Below are positions 6,693 through 6,935 of a DNA stretch of 6,935 bases, one piece after another. The notes beneath the pieces are model-generated. The model was not told where the DNA came from. It ran no database searches and saw only the letters and a program-made list of their open reading frames with translations. Numbering within the stretch: the stretch's first letter is position 1; every line of letters starts with the position of its first letter. Position numbers and translations under genes: made by a program. Origin of the DNA: Flavobacteriaceae bacterium (GTDB lineage Bacteria; Bacteroidota; Bacteroidia; Flavobacteriales; Flavobacteriaceae); assembly GCA_013001365.1 (NCBI GenBank), contig JABDMQ010000369.1, positions 1 through 6,935 of the forward strand. Reading direction: 5' to 3'.

Positions 6693-6935
6693 TCAATTGT
6701 TCTTAATAATTTTCCACACCAATACCCCCAATATGGCGCCTAGAATAGGTGCTAGAATGTAAATCCATAAATGGTGAATTTCGAAGGACACCATAGCAGG
6801 ACCGATAGATCGAGCCGGGTTCATTGAAGCACCAGAAACTGGACCTCCAACCAAAGCACATATCAAGACCGTAAATCCAATAGCCAATCCAGCAGTAATT
6901 CCTTGTTCCTTGGATCCAGTTGCAACATTTATGAT
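6693..6935 (-). CDS. Aquaporin (MIP family) channel, C-terminal 80 residues; 5' end outside window
   Basis: The frame is open from the window edge (6935) to the TGA at 6693-6695. It begins IINVATGSKEQGITAG in mid-protein; the TTG at 6885-6887 is internal, not a start. The segment contains the second NPA box of MIP channels, SGASMNPARSIGPA, with NPA at residues 39-41 of the fragment and the pore arginine at 42, followed by the last membrane helix LWIYILAPILGAILGVLVW and a short KIIKNN tail. Full-length members have about 220-250 residues and six helices, forming tetramers in the inner membrane that pass water or small neutral solutes. The GGPVSGASMNPARS form resembles NIP-type channels more than AqpZ; the position aligned with the AqpZ pore histidine appears to be Ala27 and the one aligned with its threonine is Ala36. 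Only one of the two NPA boxes is visible, so substrate class remains open. Confidence 0.9.
   Translation of the reverse strand: MINVATGSKEQGITAGLAIGFTVLICALVGGPVSGASMNPARSIGPAMVSFEIHHLWIYILAPILGAILGVLVWKIIKNN

Overview
The window looks like chromosome from a member of the Bacteroidota, most likely a flavobacterium. The DNA is AT-rich, start codons lack strong Shine-Dalgarno sequences, and the best promoter candidates resemble the Bacteroidota pattern TTG / TAnnTTTG. The first gene is the tail of a DUF5916 outer-membrane protein, a family typical of this phylum. The genus is inference and cannot be fixed from this sequence.

Layout. The left half reads rightward: the 3' end of a DUF5916 protein (1-759), a 210-base intergenic region with two promoter candidates and a strong inverted repeat, a luciferase-like flavin-dependent monooxygenase (970-2025), and a membrane-anchored family 3 glycoside hydrolase (2074-4011). 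The monooxygenase and hydrolase are 48 bases apart and probably share a transcript. The right half reads leftward: the 3' part of an aquaporin-family channel (6693-6935), an SF2 DEAD/DEAH helicase (4993-6546), and an EamA/DMT transporter (4024-4950). The helicase and transporter are 42 bases apart and may be cotranscribed. The two halves converge, with only 12 bases between the hydrolase and transporter stop codons. No stretch longer than 300 bases lacks a gene. I saw no tRNA, rRNA, CRISPR array, insertion sequence or attachment site.

How the genes work together. No single pathway is evident. The hydrolase fits glycan use in the cell envelope or periplasm. The DUF5916 protein, the transporter and the channel are envelope proteins with unknown or broad cargo. 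The monooxygenase and helicase are cytoplasmic. I found no convincing new multi-gene system. The observations most worth following are the intergenic inverted repeat before the monooxygenase, the missing SsuD-type histidine in the monooxygenase, the NIP-like pore signature of the partial channel, the 14-base palindrome between helicase and transporter, and a stand-alone helicase whose C-terminal third I do not recognise.
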